Positions 19,601 to 26,971 are shown, numbered from the stretch's first letter. The stretch is DNA of 59,377 nucleotides from JANNYA01 sp031422315 (GCA_031422315.1 JANOQN010000071.1:1-59377); one strand, 5' to 3'. Made by a program: numbers and translations. The notes: generated by a model not told the origin, from the sequence alone.

Positions 19601-19911
19601 ACTAGCGAGGTTTCCCCGCGCTCGCCCAGCTTTCGCCGCACCGCGTATTCGGTGCCGTCGTGGCTAAATTGCAGCGCTAGCTCCGGCGTGGCTTGCGGGT
19701 AGGCTTGCGGTCGCAGCTTGCTGGCGCTTGCCCCGGATCGGCTAGTGCCAACTAAGGCAAAGCGCAACGCATCGCTGAGCGTACTTTTGCCGGACTCATT
19801 CACGCCAGAGATCAAAACTAGCTGGCCAACGCGCGCAGTGTTGCGCCCAAACTCCAGCGTCAGTTCGTTGAATTTTTTGAAGCTGCTTAGCTTGAGTTGA
19901 TGCAGCTGCAT
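13597..19911 (-). CDS. recC: SbcC/YhaN-like ATPase fused to RecC
   Basis: One uninterrupted 2104-residue frame. Residues 1 to about 890 are an SMC/RecF-type ATPase of the SbcC/YhaN kind: Walker A SGVNESGKST (35-44), long Gln/Ala/Leu coiled coils (about 210-760), an ABC signature LSLGTREQLAVL (about 795), Walker B TLLILDDVLNFSD (about 824) and a late SCNPEH. No CxxC zinc hook is seen. A Glu-Pro-Ser linker spans about 905-970. Residues from about 998 are RecC of normal length (about 1107): IVGHTGMARWLKYDL, RTGIAANIEFLLPSE, QYLVYRSDWL, MRTLPYKVVCVLGLQQGEFP. The ATG follows the nuclease gene stop by 3 bp and the TGA overlaps recB, so it is co-translated with both. Internal GTG/TTG codons in the linker could allow a separate RecC product. 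Confidence 0.9.
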   Translation of the reverse strand: MQLHQLKLSSFKKFNELTLEFGRNTARVGQLVLISGVNESGKSTLSDALRFALVGTSRSGASASKLRPQAYPQATPELALQFSHDGTEYAVRRKLGERGETSLVAGVGGIERMSSNDSAEWTLQQFFAGTKTPRKASVNGLPQALWMSQGEFATPILDGSADSTLRDALSAALGQMLGKAERWRQQIQHELGDMEGARGPIGDYRKLLANRFELNQAHQKARARLADFSKLQVDYAALTLLLQNDAELNSLNQQQAGIDARRLQIQGLERQRLLHERARAEQSSLQAQQQSQINKLAKLESDQAALLANRQQLALLAQTIADQSSEQAQLAAQKSEFELAVRRLEQAQKVAVAQATLADWQQLDAIYQRAIAQRRRDTPALAEARAQLRLHLDALKLLEQEISLCAQLAGFNLQLSLASTGWQLERAGKSESLDADAAQAGKLTLASQGEALRLLAPDGSSIYIETRQVQAVQSAQALRIKRKALLTDIAQQASLLSFPSTPTEALAALEQDTQLRAEANAVRDEARRAAGPLQIRLGLRTSPTPSEVKQALADAEVALAQQLSAAKADPDASLQTHTQRESALSQQRALLSQVQTKLTQSIERARYQHARELELQQQAGALIVDPSAITQAKAALAEIDEQLRAVQARISLSEADAQSFEAQQLELESAILRHRQGTQQHNALSAKKQELLGQLRGVGQQELHQQEAELASQLSEASALADSQTRRFEALKHLLNLCNAEKAAFEARIAEPLYAKLAPYLTELFGADAELILNQQLQPERLARAGGEFNPSDLSLGTREQLAVLVRIAYADVLADAGYPTLLILDDVLNFSDSQRRNNLMRVLEMAAVRHCIVLLSCNPEHWRSLQADQHIELANGSAHADSNGAASLRSPIRAHIQRPIALAIDSAQNVRDLEPEPEPESGPEPESGPEPGPIVEPEPESVLAIEAEPAHEAEPEPESEPESEPESASGESWFDKLSTNEPNLALPFIEPHFSGPQNLIIVHGQKLEALALALWARVEEFRRTNPAQILRPLCVIVGHTGMARWLKYDLAKRTGIAANIEFLLPSEWVERSLTLQRADAEQTKQFHTDSLRMAIYELLKNPERFTLAPALVADPRNRFSLAETLAVRFTQYLVYRSDWLLALESGAPLRQARTSATSAAGAPAEHFASSWQAKLWLALVEKLGPQHRARRRQALLTSLSESCTETRAPLFCFGLNQLAPDDLMLLRAYSSACPVVIFFPNPCQEYWADLQTRPKFQHAFKDAAQLENDFGLELGHPLLSQLGKHGQMLFTQLSDCTDQFFEIDLDLPEQASALAALQLGINELAPAQKSAANICESVQILAADSALSELEAIAARLHQCFQSDDSLALEDVVIMAPNVSRYAPLLAHVFAQQLRADGSELRPAIAYSVLDSNPLQQPELQRLLMILQLPSQAISRASLLQCLALPELMQRFMLDEALVAQMQACLEKGYFESALSAKDWADQLAINVNEHSTLSINTLDQALARLWLGYWSGRDGQAIAGQYPVAELDSAAFEALSKLSTICAELKLFVSSSRFDRTPSEWASWLSERIDALLDFSADLNDSTTLAGRTLLMAALDVFVVRTDSLNLSPLPYAVLLAELERALSSSHWPIARMQPQLEQGGVVCCGMVPMRTLPYKVVCVLGLQQGEFPRQQMPDSSDWLRKPGLMRLGDRHTGAEDNYLLLEALLAARSKLFLSYVAIDANTGELGEPCAALAAVIGQLNTMQKPGEPEFCLAASMPAGMLAFQHIEKPLALELAHGEAQNYRSGLATLDAANSKVAISIDSLIAFWKNPTRYFLNTVLQAAPRFESLEPEDDLSTRVAPNEFLETALVQYALKHGWQARPSWLMRSGKIRFDAIGEAQLQHASSAALKTWQAIELAMRELLGAAPTSVLARCNIALDVDESVQLHGVIGAVYGEQARLLQLNGRGANALDAIALQIKLACLQLQCPDTQWRGALPNHGTLQQFISAPQDPSAFLSEAIAGMRSALRAPLLFWPRLALVHAQKQLRQAGPIGPKVLLGLLGNNYEFEFNAGDNQLLMRALGLQAQQAGADALAFFDAEPVLWQQFSYWRDFWFTNVLAAKP
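17009..17170 (-). repeat. In-frame tandem repeats encoding the Glu-Pro linker
   Basis: Three 12-bp units gattctggctct at 17009-17044 plus a 6-bp part, and two 18-bp units beginning cgggcccaga at 17121-17156 followed by cgggct units. On the minus strand they encode EPES/GPEP repeats between the ATPase and RecC. All unit lengths are multiples of three, so copy-number change would alter linker length without breaking the frame. Confidence 0.85.
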
Positions 19912-19914
19912 GCG

Positions 19915-21087
19915 CTAAGTTTGCTGGCTTAGCTGATGCAAATAAACCAGCGCATCACTGGCCCGCATCGCGAGCGCTGGATCAGGATCGGCCAATTCAT
20001 CAAACAGGGTGCGGGCGACATTTTGCACATAGCTGGCATCGGCGAATTGCGAAATAAGCGTGGCATAGCTGGCCGGCTCAAGTGAAGTGCGGAGTGCAGT
20101 TTCTAGATAGGAAAGCTGCCGAATTTGCGCGCGCAGCTCTGCTAATCCGCGCTCAAATTCAATGCGCGCAGGCAAGCTCAACGTGCCACTTAGCTTGAGC
20201 CGCAGCACCAGTTTGCGCAATTGCTCAGCCGTGTTGGCGCTGGTCTGCTTTGCTATGCCTTCGAATATTTTCGCCATCAAACTGGCTGCGGTATCGCTAC
20301 CGCTGGCAATCAGTGGTAACTCTAGCCAGTCAAACTGCGCAACGTTGATCGGGCTGATGTGCGGATTCATACCGGCTTGCACGTCCACTAGCAGAACCTG
20401 GCCTTTAGTATTGTTGCGAAAACGATCCGGCTCAGGCGTGCCGCTGTAGCAAGTTTTACTGTCGATAGTTAAGTAGCCGTGCCAATCGCCCAAGCCTAGA
20501 TAATCAAGCTTTGCCAAGCTCGCCAAATCAGCAGCAATTGGATTATTCACCTCCGCGCCGGGCGGCAGCTTGCCTTGCACCGAACCATGCGCAAGCCCGA
20601 CTACGATGCAATCGCTAGCCAGTGATTGCGCGGTACGCTGGCGGGCAAATAGACTGAGGTGATCAATATCCGCGCGAACCTGGCCTAAGGGCGCACTCAG
20701 TACAGCCAGAGCGCCATTCAATAGTACCAGCGCGTCTGATTTACCTGCGCGGACGATGTGTACATTTGCGGGCACTTTGCGCTCACGCACAATGCGTTCC
20801 CACACGCTGCCAGCGCAGTCGGCGTCATGATTACCTGGCAGCAGTACAATCTCGCAGGGGCTTTCGCAAATCAAACTAAAGCCGCGCAAAATATCCGCAT
20901 CGCTCAGCTGATTGCTGTCAAACACATCGCCCGCCACCAAAATCACATCGACCGATTTTTCCAGTGCCAGCTGATTGATCGCAGTGATCGTGCTGAATCT
21001 TGCGTCGGCTAAAATCGCCGCCGGTTCACTGGCGAACTGCCCGAAACGGCGGCCTAGCTGCCAATCAGCGGTGTGTAATAAACGCAT
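19915..21087 (-). CDS. SbcD/YhaO-like metallophosphoesterase nuclease
   Basis: 390 residues. Calcineurin-like phosphoesterase motifs are in order: HTADWQLG (residues 5-12; Gln replaces the usual His of DxH), VAGDVFDS (about 50-57), LPGNHDAD (about 83-90), GLAHGS and LGDWHG. SbcD-type enzymes are Mn-dependent nucleases that work with an SMC-like ATPase on DNA ends, hairpins and protein-blocked ends. The ATPase partner is the N-terminal half of the next gene, whose start lies 3 bp after this stop. The gene itself starts 6 bp after the SPOR-like gene. Sub-family is closer to YhaO-type exonucleases than to E. coli SbcD by motif style; that is a judgement by eye. Confidence 0.88.
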   Translation of the reverse strand: MRLLHTADWQLGRRFGQFASEPAAILADARFSTITAINQLALEKSVDVILVAGDVFDSNQLSDADILRGFSLICESPCEIVLLPGNHDADCAGSVWERIVRERKVPANVHIVRAGKSDALVLLNGALAVLSAPLGQVRADIDHLSLFARQRTAQSLASDCIVVGLAHGSVQGKLPPGAEVNNPIAADLASLAKLDYLGLGDWHGYLTIDSKTCYSGTPEPDRFRNNTKGQVLLVDVQAGMNPHISPINVAQFDWLELPLIASGSDTAASLMAKIFEGIAKQTSANTAEQLRKLVLRLKLSGTLSLPARIEFERGLAELRAQIRQLSYLETALRTSLEPASYATLISQFADASYVQNVARTLFDELADPDPALAMRASDALVYLHQLSQQT

Positions 21088-21093
21088 GCGCTA

Positions 21094-21825
21094 TCAGCTT
21101 TTGCAGCGAAATTCCGAGGCGGTTACCCCGAGCGGCAAGTTTTGCTGCTGCAGCCATTTGGCATCAAACGCAGCTGGACTGGCGGCATTTTCGCGCGGGC
21201 TAAATTCGATAAAATAGCGAGTTTTTTCATCATAGCGCTCAGCACGCTTCGGAAAAAAGCCTAAAGCGGCAATCTGCGCGATGCGCTTGTCGGCGTTGAT
21301 CGCATCTTTAAACATGCCCAAAGATATCGCGTTTTCATTTTCCCCCGCCGTCACAACGTAATAATCCCGAATGTTGGCCGCCGAAAGCTGACGTGCGGTT
21401 TTGAGTGAGGTTTCTCGATTGGATTCTGGAGTTAAATAGACCCAATAGCCGCGCGTTTGCCGAACGCTGTCTTGCTTGACCTGCACTTGTTCGACGAACG
21501 CTTGCGTACTGCTGAGCGCGCGCTCGGCGGCTTCGGCATCGTTAAACGGGCCCAGGCGCAAACAGCGAGCGCCGATGGCCGTGCTGGCGTTTTCGCTTGG
21601 CGTTGCAGTGGCTGCCACCGCTTGACTCGCGCGTACACTGTTGCTGGAAGCAAGCGCGGCCATAGCGGTGTCGCCGCGTTCGGATAGCAACGTCAAGCTC
21701 GGCGTGTCGGCCTCTACCTTCGCGCGCGGCTGAATCGGCGGCGCTGGATTAAAGTAGCCATAGCCGAGTGCAGCCACGTTTAAGGTCAGCAGTAAAACAG
21801 CAGTCGCGCGCCAGAACAATGGCAA
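21094..21825 (-). CDS. SPOR-like single-pass membrane protein
   Basis: 243 residues. An N-terminal membrane segment (LFWRATAVLLLTLNVAALGY) is followed by a low-complexity stretch and a C-terminal region with CLRLGPFNDAEAAERAL, GYWVYLTP and SLGMFKDAINADKRI. The repeated pattern of a small beta strand then A-x-x-A resembles SPOR peptidoglycan-binding domains, seen in cell-division proteins. It starts 27 bp after the DUF1704 gene and ends 6 bp before the nuclease gene, so it probably shares their transcript. Why an envelope protein heads a DNA-repair operon is unclear. Confidence 0.65.
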   Translation of the reverse strand: MPLFWRATAVLLLTLNVAALGYGYFNPAPPIQPRAKVEADTPSLTLLSERGDTAMAALASSNSVRASQAVAATATPSENASTAIGARCLRLGPFNDAEAAERALSSTQAFVEQVQVKQDSVRQTRGYWVYLTPESNRETSLKTARQLSAANIRDYYVVTAGENENAISLGMFKDAINADKRIAQIAALGFFPKRAERYDEKTRYFIEFSPRENAASPAAFDAKWLQQQNLPLGVTASEFRCKS

Positions 21826-21852
21826 TTCCCAATCAATAAATTAAGCTGGCGA

Positions 21853-23115
21853 TCATACGCCAAGGCGCAGATCGTCCGGCTCAATTTGATCCAGCCGAAT
21901 TTTGTTGGCGAACAGCGAAAATGACAAATAGCCCGCCAAGGCGTTGCTGCGCTGCACCCAAGTCGGCAAATACAGCGGCGGGCTGATGAAACCTGATTCA
22001 TAAAAGGGCTCTAGCGCCAGCACATCTTGCAGGGTCATTTTGCCAGCAAAAAGGTGCCGCGTGAGTGGCAAACGATTTTGTTTAAACACCCAGCGGAAAA
22101 ACGTGTGCACTGATAATAGTCCGTGCAGATAGACGGTGTCTTTGGTAAAGGCGTGGCCGCCACTCAGCGGTGCGCCGCGAAACACCCGCATAGCCGAGGT
22201 AAAACTTTCGTTTTCGGACTGTCCTTCATCCAGGAAAAACCGAAACACGTCAATAAAATCCGCGCCTTTGAGCGCCAAATCGATACCAATAATTCGTTGG
22301 CTTATCCGATTCATGCGGCCCAGATCAATCGATCCGGTCACTAATTCGGCGAATACTGCCAAGCCTTCTTGCGTCGCGGTAATGCGCGGTGAGCTATAGC
22401 CCAGGCTTTTGAGATAAGGCTGCTCGCGGCCGTTTAGCGCGGTCAGCGAATGCACAAAAGCTTCGTGTTGCAGCAGCTGCATGCGATCGTATTCGGTAAA
22501 ACTGGTGCGCGCGCGCAGGCGAATCCGAGTCGGGCCTGCGGCGGCTTTCGCGGCCAGTTCTTCATCGACGGTGACGCGGATTTTGTGATTGGTGAAGAAC
22601 CTATCTAGCTCGGCCTGAATTTCTTCCCGCATAGTTTCTGCTGACAAACAGTAATCCGGCTCGGCCAGCTGATTGCTCTGCATGATTTCGCGCGCAGCCA
22701 CAATGAAGTGTTTCGCCGCGTCAATATTGTGAACTTCACTGCCGGCGATGGTGTCACCCGGCTTGCCAAACAGCTGGATGGAATAGCCGCACATCTCGCT
22801 GGTACCCGCGTTTTCTAACAGCAGCGTGGCGTAAATCCAACTTTGCGCGGTTCGGGTCAAATAATTGCCGACCGGGTGCTCGATGCCGGCGCGCGCAATA
22901 ATACTTTCCAGCGCTAAACGCTTGGCTTGGTAGTCAAAACTGCGATAGCTAACCTGCGGCATCTGTACGTGCCGCCTTTGCCAATCGGCGACAAACTTGG
23001 CCTGCGTTGACATCGGCCAGGACAACACCGACAGCAGTTTTACATCCTTGACTGCCGCAACCAATTCCGCATCCAATGCGGCAAAATAGGCGAGCTCAGG
23101 CGTTAGTTCGGCCAT
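21853..23115 (-). CDS. DUF1704 / QEGLA-motif metallopeptidase-like protein
   Basis: 420 residues. The family marker TATQEGLAVF and an upstream LLQHEAFVHSL (HExxxH, a gluzincin-like zinc motif) identify the DUF1704 family, annotated in bacteria as flavohemoglobin expression-modulating QEGLA protein. The fold is related to the MATCAP tyrosine carboxypeptidases of eukaryotes. The bacterial substrate is not established. It lies 50 bp after icd and 27 bp before the SPOR-like gene, so it may head or join the repair operon. Length is normal for the family. Confidence 0.8.
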   Translation of the reverse strand: MAELTPELAYFAALDAELVAAVKDVKLLSVLSWPMSTQAKFVADWQRRHVQMPQVSYRSFDYQAKRLALESIIARAGIEHPVGNYLTRTAQSWIYATLLLENAGTSEMCGYSIQLFGKPGDTIAGSEVHNIDAAKHFIVAAREIMQSNQLAEPDYCLSAETMREEIQAELDRFFTNHKIRVTVDEELAAKAAAGPTRIRLRARTSFTEYDRMQLLQHEAFVHSLTALNGREQPYLKSLGYSSPRITATQEGLAVFAELVTGSIDLGRMNRISQRIIGIDLALKGADFIDVFRFFLDEGQSENESFTSAMRVFRGAPLSGGHAFTKDTVYLHGLLSVHTFFRWVFKQNRLPLTRHLFAGKMTLQDVLALEPFYESGFISPPLYLPTWVQRSNALAGYLSFSLFANKIRLDQIEPDDLRLGV

Positions 23116-23165
23116 CTTAGCTATCAGCTGTGGACCGCTGTGATCCTCTCACTGCGGTTGCCGCG

Positions 23166-24464
23166 CTACATCGCTTTAATCAGCTCGTCAGCAAATTCAG
23201 AGCATTTGATTTCGCGCGCGCCTTCCATGAGCCTAGCGAAATCGTAAGTCACGGCCTTTTTACCTATCGCTACGTCCATCGCTTTGATGATCGCATCGGC
23301 AGCTTCCGTCCAGCCCATGTAGCGCAGCATCATCTCGCCTGACAGTACTAATGAGCCTGGGTTTACTTTATCCAGATCGGCATATTTTGGTGCGGTGCCG
23401 TGCGTGGCTTCAAACACTGCATGACCCGTCATGTAATTGATGTTGCCACCCGGTGCAATGCCAATGCCGCCAACCTGCGCGGCGAGCGCGTCGGATAAAT
23501 AATCGCCGTTCAAATTCAATGTTGCAATCACGTCGAACTCTTCTGGACGGGTCAAAACCTGTTGCAGGGTAATGTCAGCAATCGCATCTTTGATAATGAT
23601 TTTGCCCGCAGCAATCGCCGCCTTTTGCTCTGCGTTGGCGGCAGCTTCACCGCCCGCCGCTTTGGTGCGCTCCCACTGATCCCAGGTGTACACATGCGCG
23701 CCGAAATCGCGCTCCGCTAGCTGGTAGCCCCAATTGCGGAACGCGCCCTCGGTGTACTTCATGATATTGCCCTTGTGCACGATCGTGACGCTCTTACGTT
23801 TGTTCGCGATGGCGTACTCAATCGCCGAGCGAATCAGGCGCTCTGAGCCATCTTTACTAACCGGCTTGATGCCAATACCCGAGCTATCAGGGAAGCGGAT
23901 TTTTCCGAACTCTTTCGGGAAGTGTTCTTTCAGCAAGGCCAAAAACTTCTTGTTTGACTCGCTACCGGCTTCGAACTCGATACCGGCGTAGATGTCCTCA
24001 CAATTTTCCCGGAAGATGACCATTTCGACTTTTTCCGGGTGTTTCACCGGGCTAGGCACGCCTTTAAACCAGCGCACTGGGCGCAAGCAGACGTATAAAT
24101 CCAGCATTTGCCGCAGCGCCACGTTGAGCGAACGTATGCCGCCGCCAATCGGCGTAGTGAGCGGGCCTTTGATGCTGACTAAGTAGTCACGGCAGGCCTG
24201 CACGGTGGATTCTGGCAGCCAAGTTTGGAACTGCACATTGCTTTTTTCACCGGCATACACTTCCAACCAGTGGATTTTGCGCTTGCCGCCGTAGCATTTT
24301 TCTACCGCCGCATCGAATACCCGCACACTAGCGCGCCAAATATCACGGCCGGTGCCGTCGCCTTCAATGTACGGAATGATCGGATTGGCGGGAACAATCA
24401 GCTTGCCATCGACGATCTGAATCTTTTCGCCGCCCGCTGGGGCGGTAATGATGGGGTCTGCCAT
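23166..24464 (-). CDS. icd: Isocitrate dehydrogenase, dimeric NADP type
   Basis: 432 residues. Motifs are IPYIEGDGTGRDIW at the N-terminus, GGGIRSLNVALRQ (containing the Ser that AceK phosphorylates in E. coli), IFRENCEDIYAGIE, VTIVHKGNIMKYTEGAF, and ATHGTAPKYAD for NADP binding. It converts isocitrate to 2-oxoglutarate in the cytoplasm. The ATG at 24464 follows AAGGAAA; an open upstream extension runs through an intergenic repeat and is rejected. A second, unrelated IDH is at 3470-5701. Confidence 0.95.
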   Translation of the reverse strand: MADPIITAPAGGEKIQIVDGKLIVPANPIIPYIEGDGTGRDIWRASVRVFDAAVEKCYGGKRKIHWLEVYAGEKSNVQFQTWLPESTVQACRDYLVSIKGPLTTPIGGGIRSLNVALRQMLDLYVCLRPVRWFKGVPSPVKHPEKVEMVIFRENCEDIYAGIEFEAGSESNKKFLALLKEHFPKEFGKIRFPDSSGIGIKPVSKDGSERLIRSAIEYAIANKRKSVTIVHKGNIMKYTEGAFRNWGYQLAERDFGAHVYTWDQWERTKAAGGEAAANAEQKAAIAAGKIIIKDAIADITLQQVLTRPEEFDVIATLNLNGDYLSDALAAQVGGIGIAPGGNINYMTGHAVFEATHGTAPKYADLDKVNPGSLVLSGEMMLRYMGWTEAADAIIKAMDVAIGKKAVTYDFARLMEGAREIKCSEFADELIKAM

Positions 24465-24666
24465 AACGGGGTTTCCTTTTGACTGAATAATGTTGACTGA
24501 AAATTGCTGACAAAATGGCGCTGCACGAGGGTTTGGCGAGTGTCCGCGCCTGCTATGTGATCTTGCACGAGTGTGAGGAAAATTACCGCAAAAATTGTTG
24601 GGTTGCATGTAGGTTGTTTTATTACAACGTGCTAGTGCTTTTCCAAGTCGAAACACTCGCCTCATT

Positions 24667-24814
24667 TTCATTCCCGCGCAGGCGGGAACCAAGTACAGGT
24701 GTCAAAAATTCGCCAGCGTTAAAATTACACCGAAAACTGCGTGTATTTACGCCAACAAGCACGCTGAAAACTCGGCGAAACTGGGTTCCCGCCTGCGCTG
24801 ATGGGAATGACGAT
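24667..24814. repeat. MITE-like element with inverted GC-rich ends
   Basis: The left end TTCATTCCCGCGCAGGCGGG and the right end, its approximate reverse complement (gcctgcgctgatgggaatga), enclose about 100 bp. The interior begins agtacaggtgtcaa, which is shared with the element at 54078-54169. It occupies much of the 462-bp gap between icd and the VapBC pair. It has no coding capacity and looks like a non-autonomous dispersed element. Confidence 0.7.
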
Positions 24815-24926
24815 AGGGAATTGCCGAGACTCAATGGCATCGAATAAACGGCCAAAAGTTTAATTTGACATTTTGACAGCGTGATAGCTTGACAGCTAGA
24901 CTTGGAGGGAATCTGAGGAGCAATCC

Positions 24927-25190
24927 ATGAACCAAACTCAACTCACATTAAGAGTTCCGACGCATCTGCATAAAGCGCTAAAACTTGCCAGCGTTAACGA
25001 GGCGCGAAGCATCCAAGACATCGCTATTGAGGCGCTGAGCGCAAGAATCGCCGTCCAACAGCCTAAAGCGTTGCTCGGCTTTTTTGCGCTGTGCGATCAA
25101 CTAAACGCCGAAGCTGAGCCTGGTGAATTGGAAATCGAGCGCGTTGACCTGCCAACAACTGATGGCAACCTCTTCGATGCGTTCCGCTAA
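24927..25190 (+). CDS. VapB-like antitoxin
   Basis: 87 residues. The start MNQTQLTLRVPTHLHKALKL and ARSIQDIAIEAL fit a ribbon-helix-helix or Arc-like DNA-binding N-terminus, and the acidic C-terminal half (EAEPGELEIERVDLP) fits toxin binding. A ribosome site GAGGAG lies 7 nt before the ATG. It ends 2 bp before the PIN toxin gene, forming a type II toxin-antitoxin pair distinct from the one at 7410-8098. Confidence 0.75.
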   Translation: MNQTQLTLRVPTHLHKALKLASVNEARSIQDIAIEALSARIAVQQPKALLGFFALCDQLNAEAEPGELEIERVDLPTTDGNLFDAFR

Positions 25191-25192
25191 TC

Positions 25193-25597
25193 GTGCGCTA
25201 TTTGCTGGATACCGACACCTGTAGTTATTTGATAGACGGACGATTTCCTGAAGTTCGGCAGCGTGCGCTTGCACTGCCAATCAGTGAAATTGGGATATCC
25301 GTGATTACCCGCGCTGAGCTTCGCTTCGGGGTAGAACTTAAACGATCGGGCAAGCTTGATCGCTTGGTCAGTGGTTTTTTAGCTCAATTTAAATGCCTGC
25401 CCTGGACGCTGAGCTGCGCGGACATTCATGCGTCCATTCGCGCAAAGCTGCAAAAATCCGGCTTGCCGATTGGCGGCTTTGACACCATGATCGCCGCGCA
25501 TGCAATAGCGCTAGATGTGACCTTGATCAGCCACAACCTAAAACACTTTGGAAAAATGCCTGGATTACGGCTTGAGGATTGGGTCAATCATCAATAG
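25193..25597 (+). CDS. VapC-like PIN-domain toxin
   Basis: 134 residues starting with GTG. PIN motifs: YLLDTDTCSYLIDG (first Asp), VITRAELRFGV (middle Glu), GGFDTMIAAHAI (third Asp), and TLISHNLKHFGKMPGL near the end. This is the FitB/VapC-type layout of an RNA-cleaving toxin. Catalytic acids are intact. It is followed by a bidirectional terminator shared with the convergent lipase gene. Confidence 0.85.
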   Translation: MRYLLDTDTCSYLIDGRFPEVRQRALALPISEIGISVITRAELRFGVELKRSGKLDRLVSGFLAQFKCLPWTLSCADIHASIRAKLQKSGLPIGGFDTMIAAHAIALDVTLISHNLKHFGKMPGLRLEDWVNHQ

Positions 25598-25629
25598 CGC
25601 AAAAGTAGCGAGCGCTGCACCAATTCCAA

Positions 25630-25666
25630 ACACAGAAAAGCCGAGCAATGCCCGGCTTTTTTGTGT
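25630..25666. terminator. Bidirectional intrinsic terminator
   Basis: Symmetric hairpin with AAAAGCCG and CGGCTTTTTT arms around agcaatgcc, flanked by ACAC/GTGT. T-runs occur in both directions. It separates the plus-strand VapBC pair from the minus-strand lipase gene. Confidence 0.75.
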
Positions 25667-25682
25667 TCAACGAATCGATCAA

Positions 25683-26822
25683 CTACTTATTGGCAAAATC
25701 AAACGTATCATCTTGCGGTGTTTTCGAGCCTTTGCCCGCCGAATGCAGCGTTTTCAAGCCGGAGTTCATCTGTGAGCGAACTCGATAATCTTCCGTCGCT
25801 GCCGACGGTGCTCTTGCCACTGAGCTAGCAGGGTGAACCGGTGTAGCGTGGTTGATCAATGGGCCAGGCGTGTAAGCCATTGACCAGAAATACCACCAAA
25901 CGGCCATTTCGTGTTTCTCACCGAACTGCCAGGGCTGATAATAGCTAGACACCAATTCAGTGAATGCAGTCATTTTCAGTAAGTCATAGTTCGCATCGCC
26001 AATAAAGCCGTTACTGGTAGAGCCTGAGCTGCGGAACGATTCAAAAATCATGTTCTTGTTGGCTTTCAAATTCGCCACAATCGCGCGCGCCACTTCGCCA
26101 GTCCAACGATTGGCTAAATAAGGCCGTGCATCTTTCAAAAATGCCGGATCAAGCAGGGCAACGCGGGCAGGCCTTGCGGCAATCGGTAATTGAAAGGCGT
26201 CTACTTTGTCGGATAGCTGCTGCGCCACGTTAATTGCCATCTGCGAACCCAGGCTGTGGCCGGTTAAGCGCAGCTGTGAACCGGTGAAATTGCCTAGTGC
26301 CGCGGCGATCGCGTTTGCGCACAGCGTGCCTGCGCTGATGTTTGGGCCAACGCCATAAGTGCCGTCCTTTTTCGCCCAGCGCATCGCTTTCGGGCCAGCG
26401 GCGCTCCACACTTTGGCTTCTGCGTCTTTCACTTCTTGCTCGTCAGCGAACTGATTCCAGTAGCAAATGCCGACGTTCCAGCCGTTGTTTCGCCACGCGG
26501 CAGTCAAATCAAACGGCGCATTGGCCTGGCTGCGGTCAAATGTTTCGCGGCGGCTGTTGCGCGCGCTGTCTTTTTGCCAGCCGTGAAAGTAGATCATGGT
26601 TTTTTTGCTGCGATCAAAATAAGCGTTGGCTTGGCCCGGCACGAATTTTTGCGCCTCGCGGTTGTTGCCAAAGAAGTAAACGCCATGATCGAGCTGGTTG
26701 TAGTCGACCTGATCGGCCTGAATCCTTGCACCTGCATTGATTTGTGCGGTGCTGACTGGCTGTGCGGCGGCGGCAATGCCGCTGAGTGTTAATGCTAAAA
26801 ATAGCGTTGAAAGTGCTTTCAT
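25683..26822 (-). CDS. Secreted lipase-like alpha/beta hydrolase
   Basis: 379 residues. A signal peptide (MKALSTLFLALTLSGIAAAA) precedes the hydrolase. The oxyanion strand is MIYFHGWQ (about 76-83), and the nucleophile elbow is LTGHSLGSQ with Ser190 in GHSLG. This fits the lipase-family fold (triacylglycerol or carboxylester hydrolase, pancreatic-lipase-like). The likely acid is in LLDPAFL and the His near INHATPVH; these are tentative. RBS GGGAGGA precedes the ATG. The substrate cannot be told from sequence. Confidence 0.75.
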   Translation of the reverse strand: MKALSTLFLALTLSGIAAAAQPVSTAQINAGARIQADQVDYNQLDHGVYFFGNNREAQKFVPGQANAYFDRSKKTMIYFHGWQKDSARNSRRETFDRSQANAPFDLTAAWRNNGWNVGICYWNQFADEQEVKDAEAKVWSAAGPKAMRWAKKDGTYGVGPNISAGTLCANAIAAALGNFTGSQLRLTGHSLGSQMAINVAQQLSDKVDAFQLPIAARPARVALLDPAFLKDARPYLANRWTGEVARAIVANLKANKNMIFESFRSSGSTSNGFIGDANYDLLKMTAFTELVSSYYQPWQFGEKHEMAVWWYFWSMAYTPGPLINHATPVHPASSVARAPSAATEDYRVRSQMNSGLKTLHSAGKGSKTPQDDTFDFANK

Positions 26823-26971
26823 GTGTTCCTCCCAGAACGAGTTGAGTTCAAACGCAGATGCGTTTCAAGTTGCGACCAGGGAAGATTAAAGATTTGGTGT
26901 TCTGCCGTATTGCAAAAAAACCGCTTGTGGATTGCAGAAAAATTTGAGCGATTGCTCGAATTTAGCCGAGC

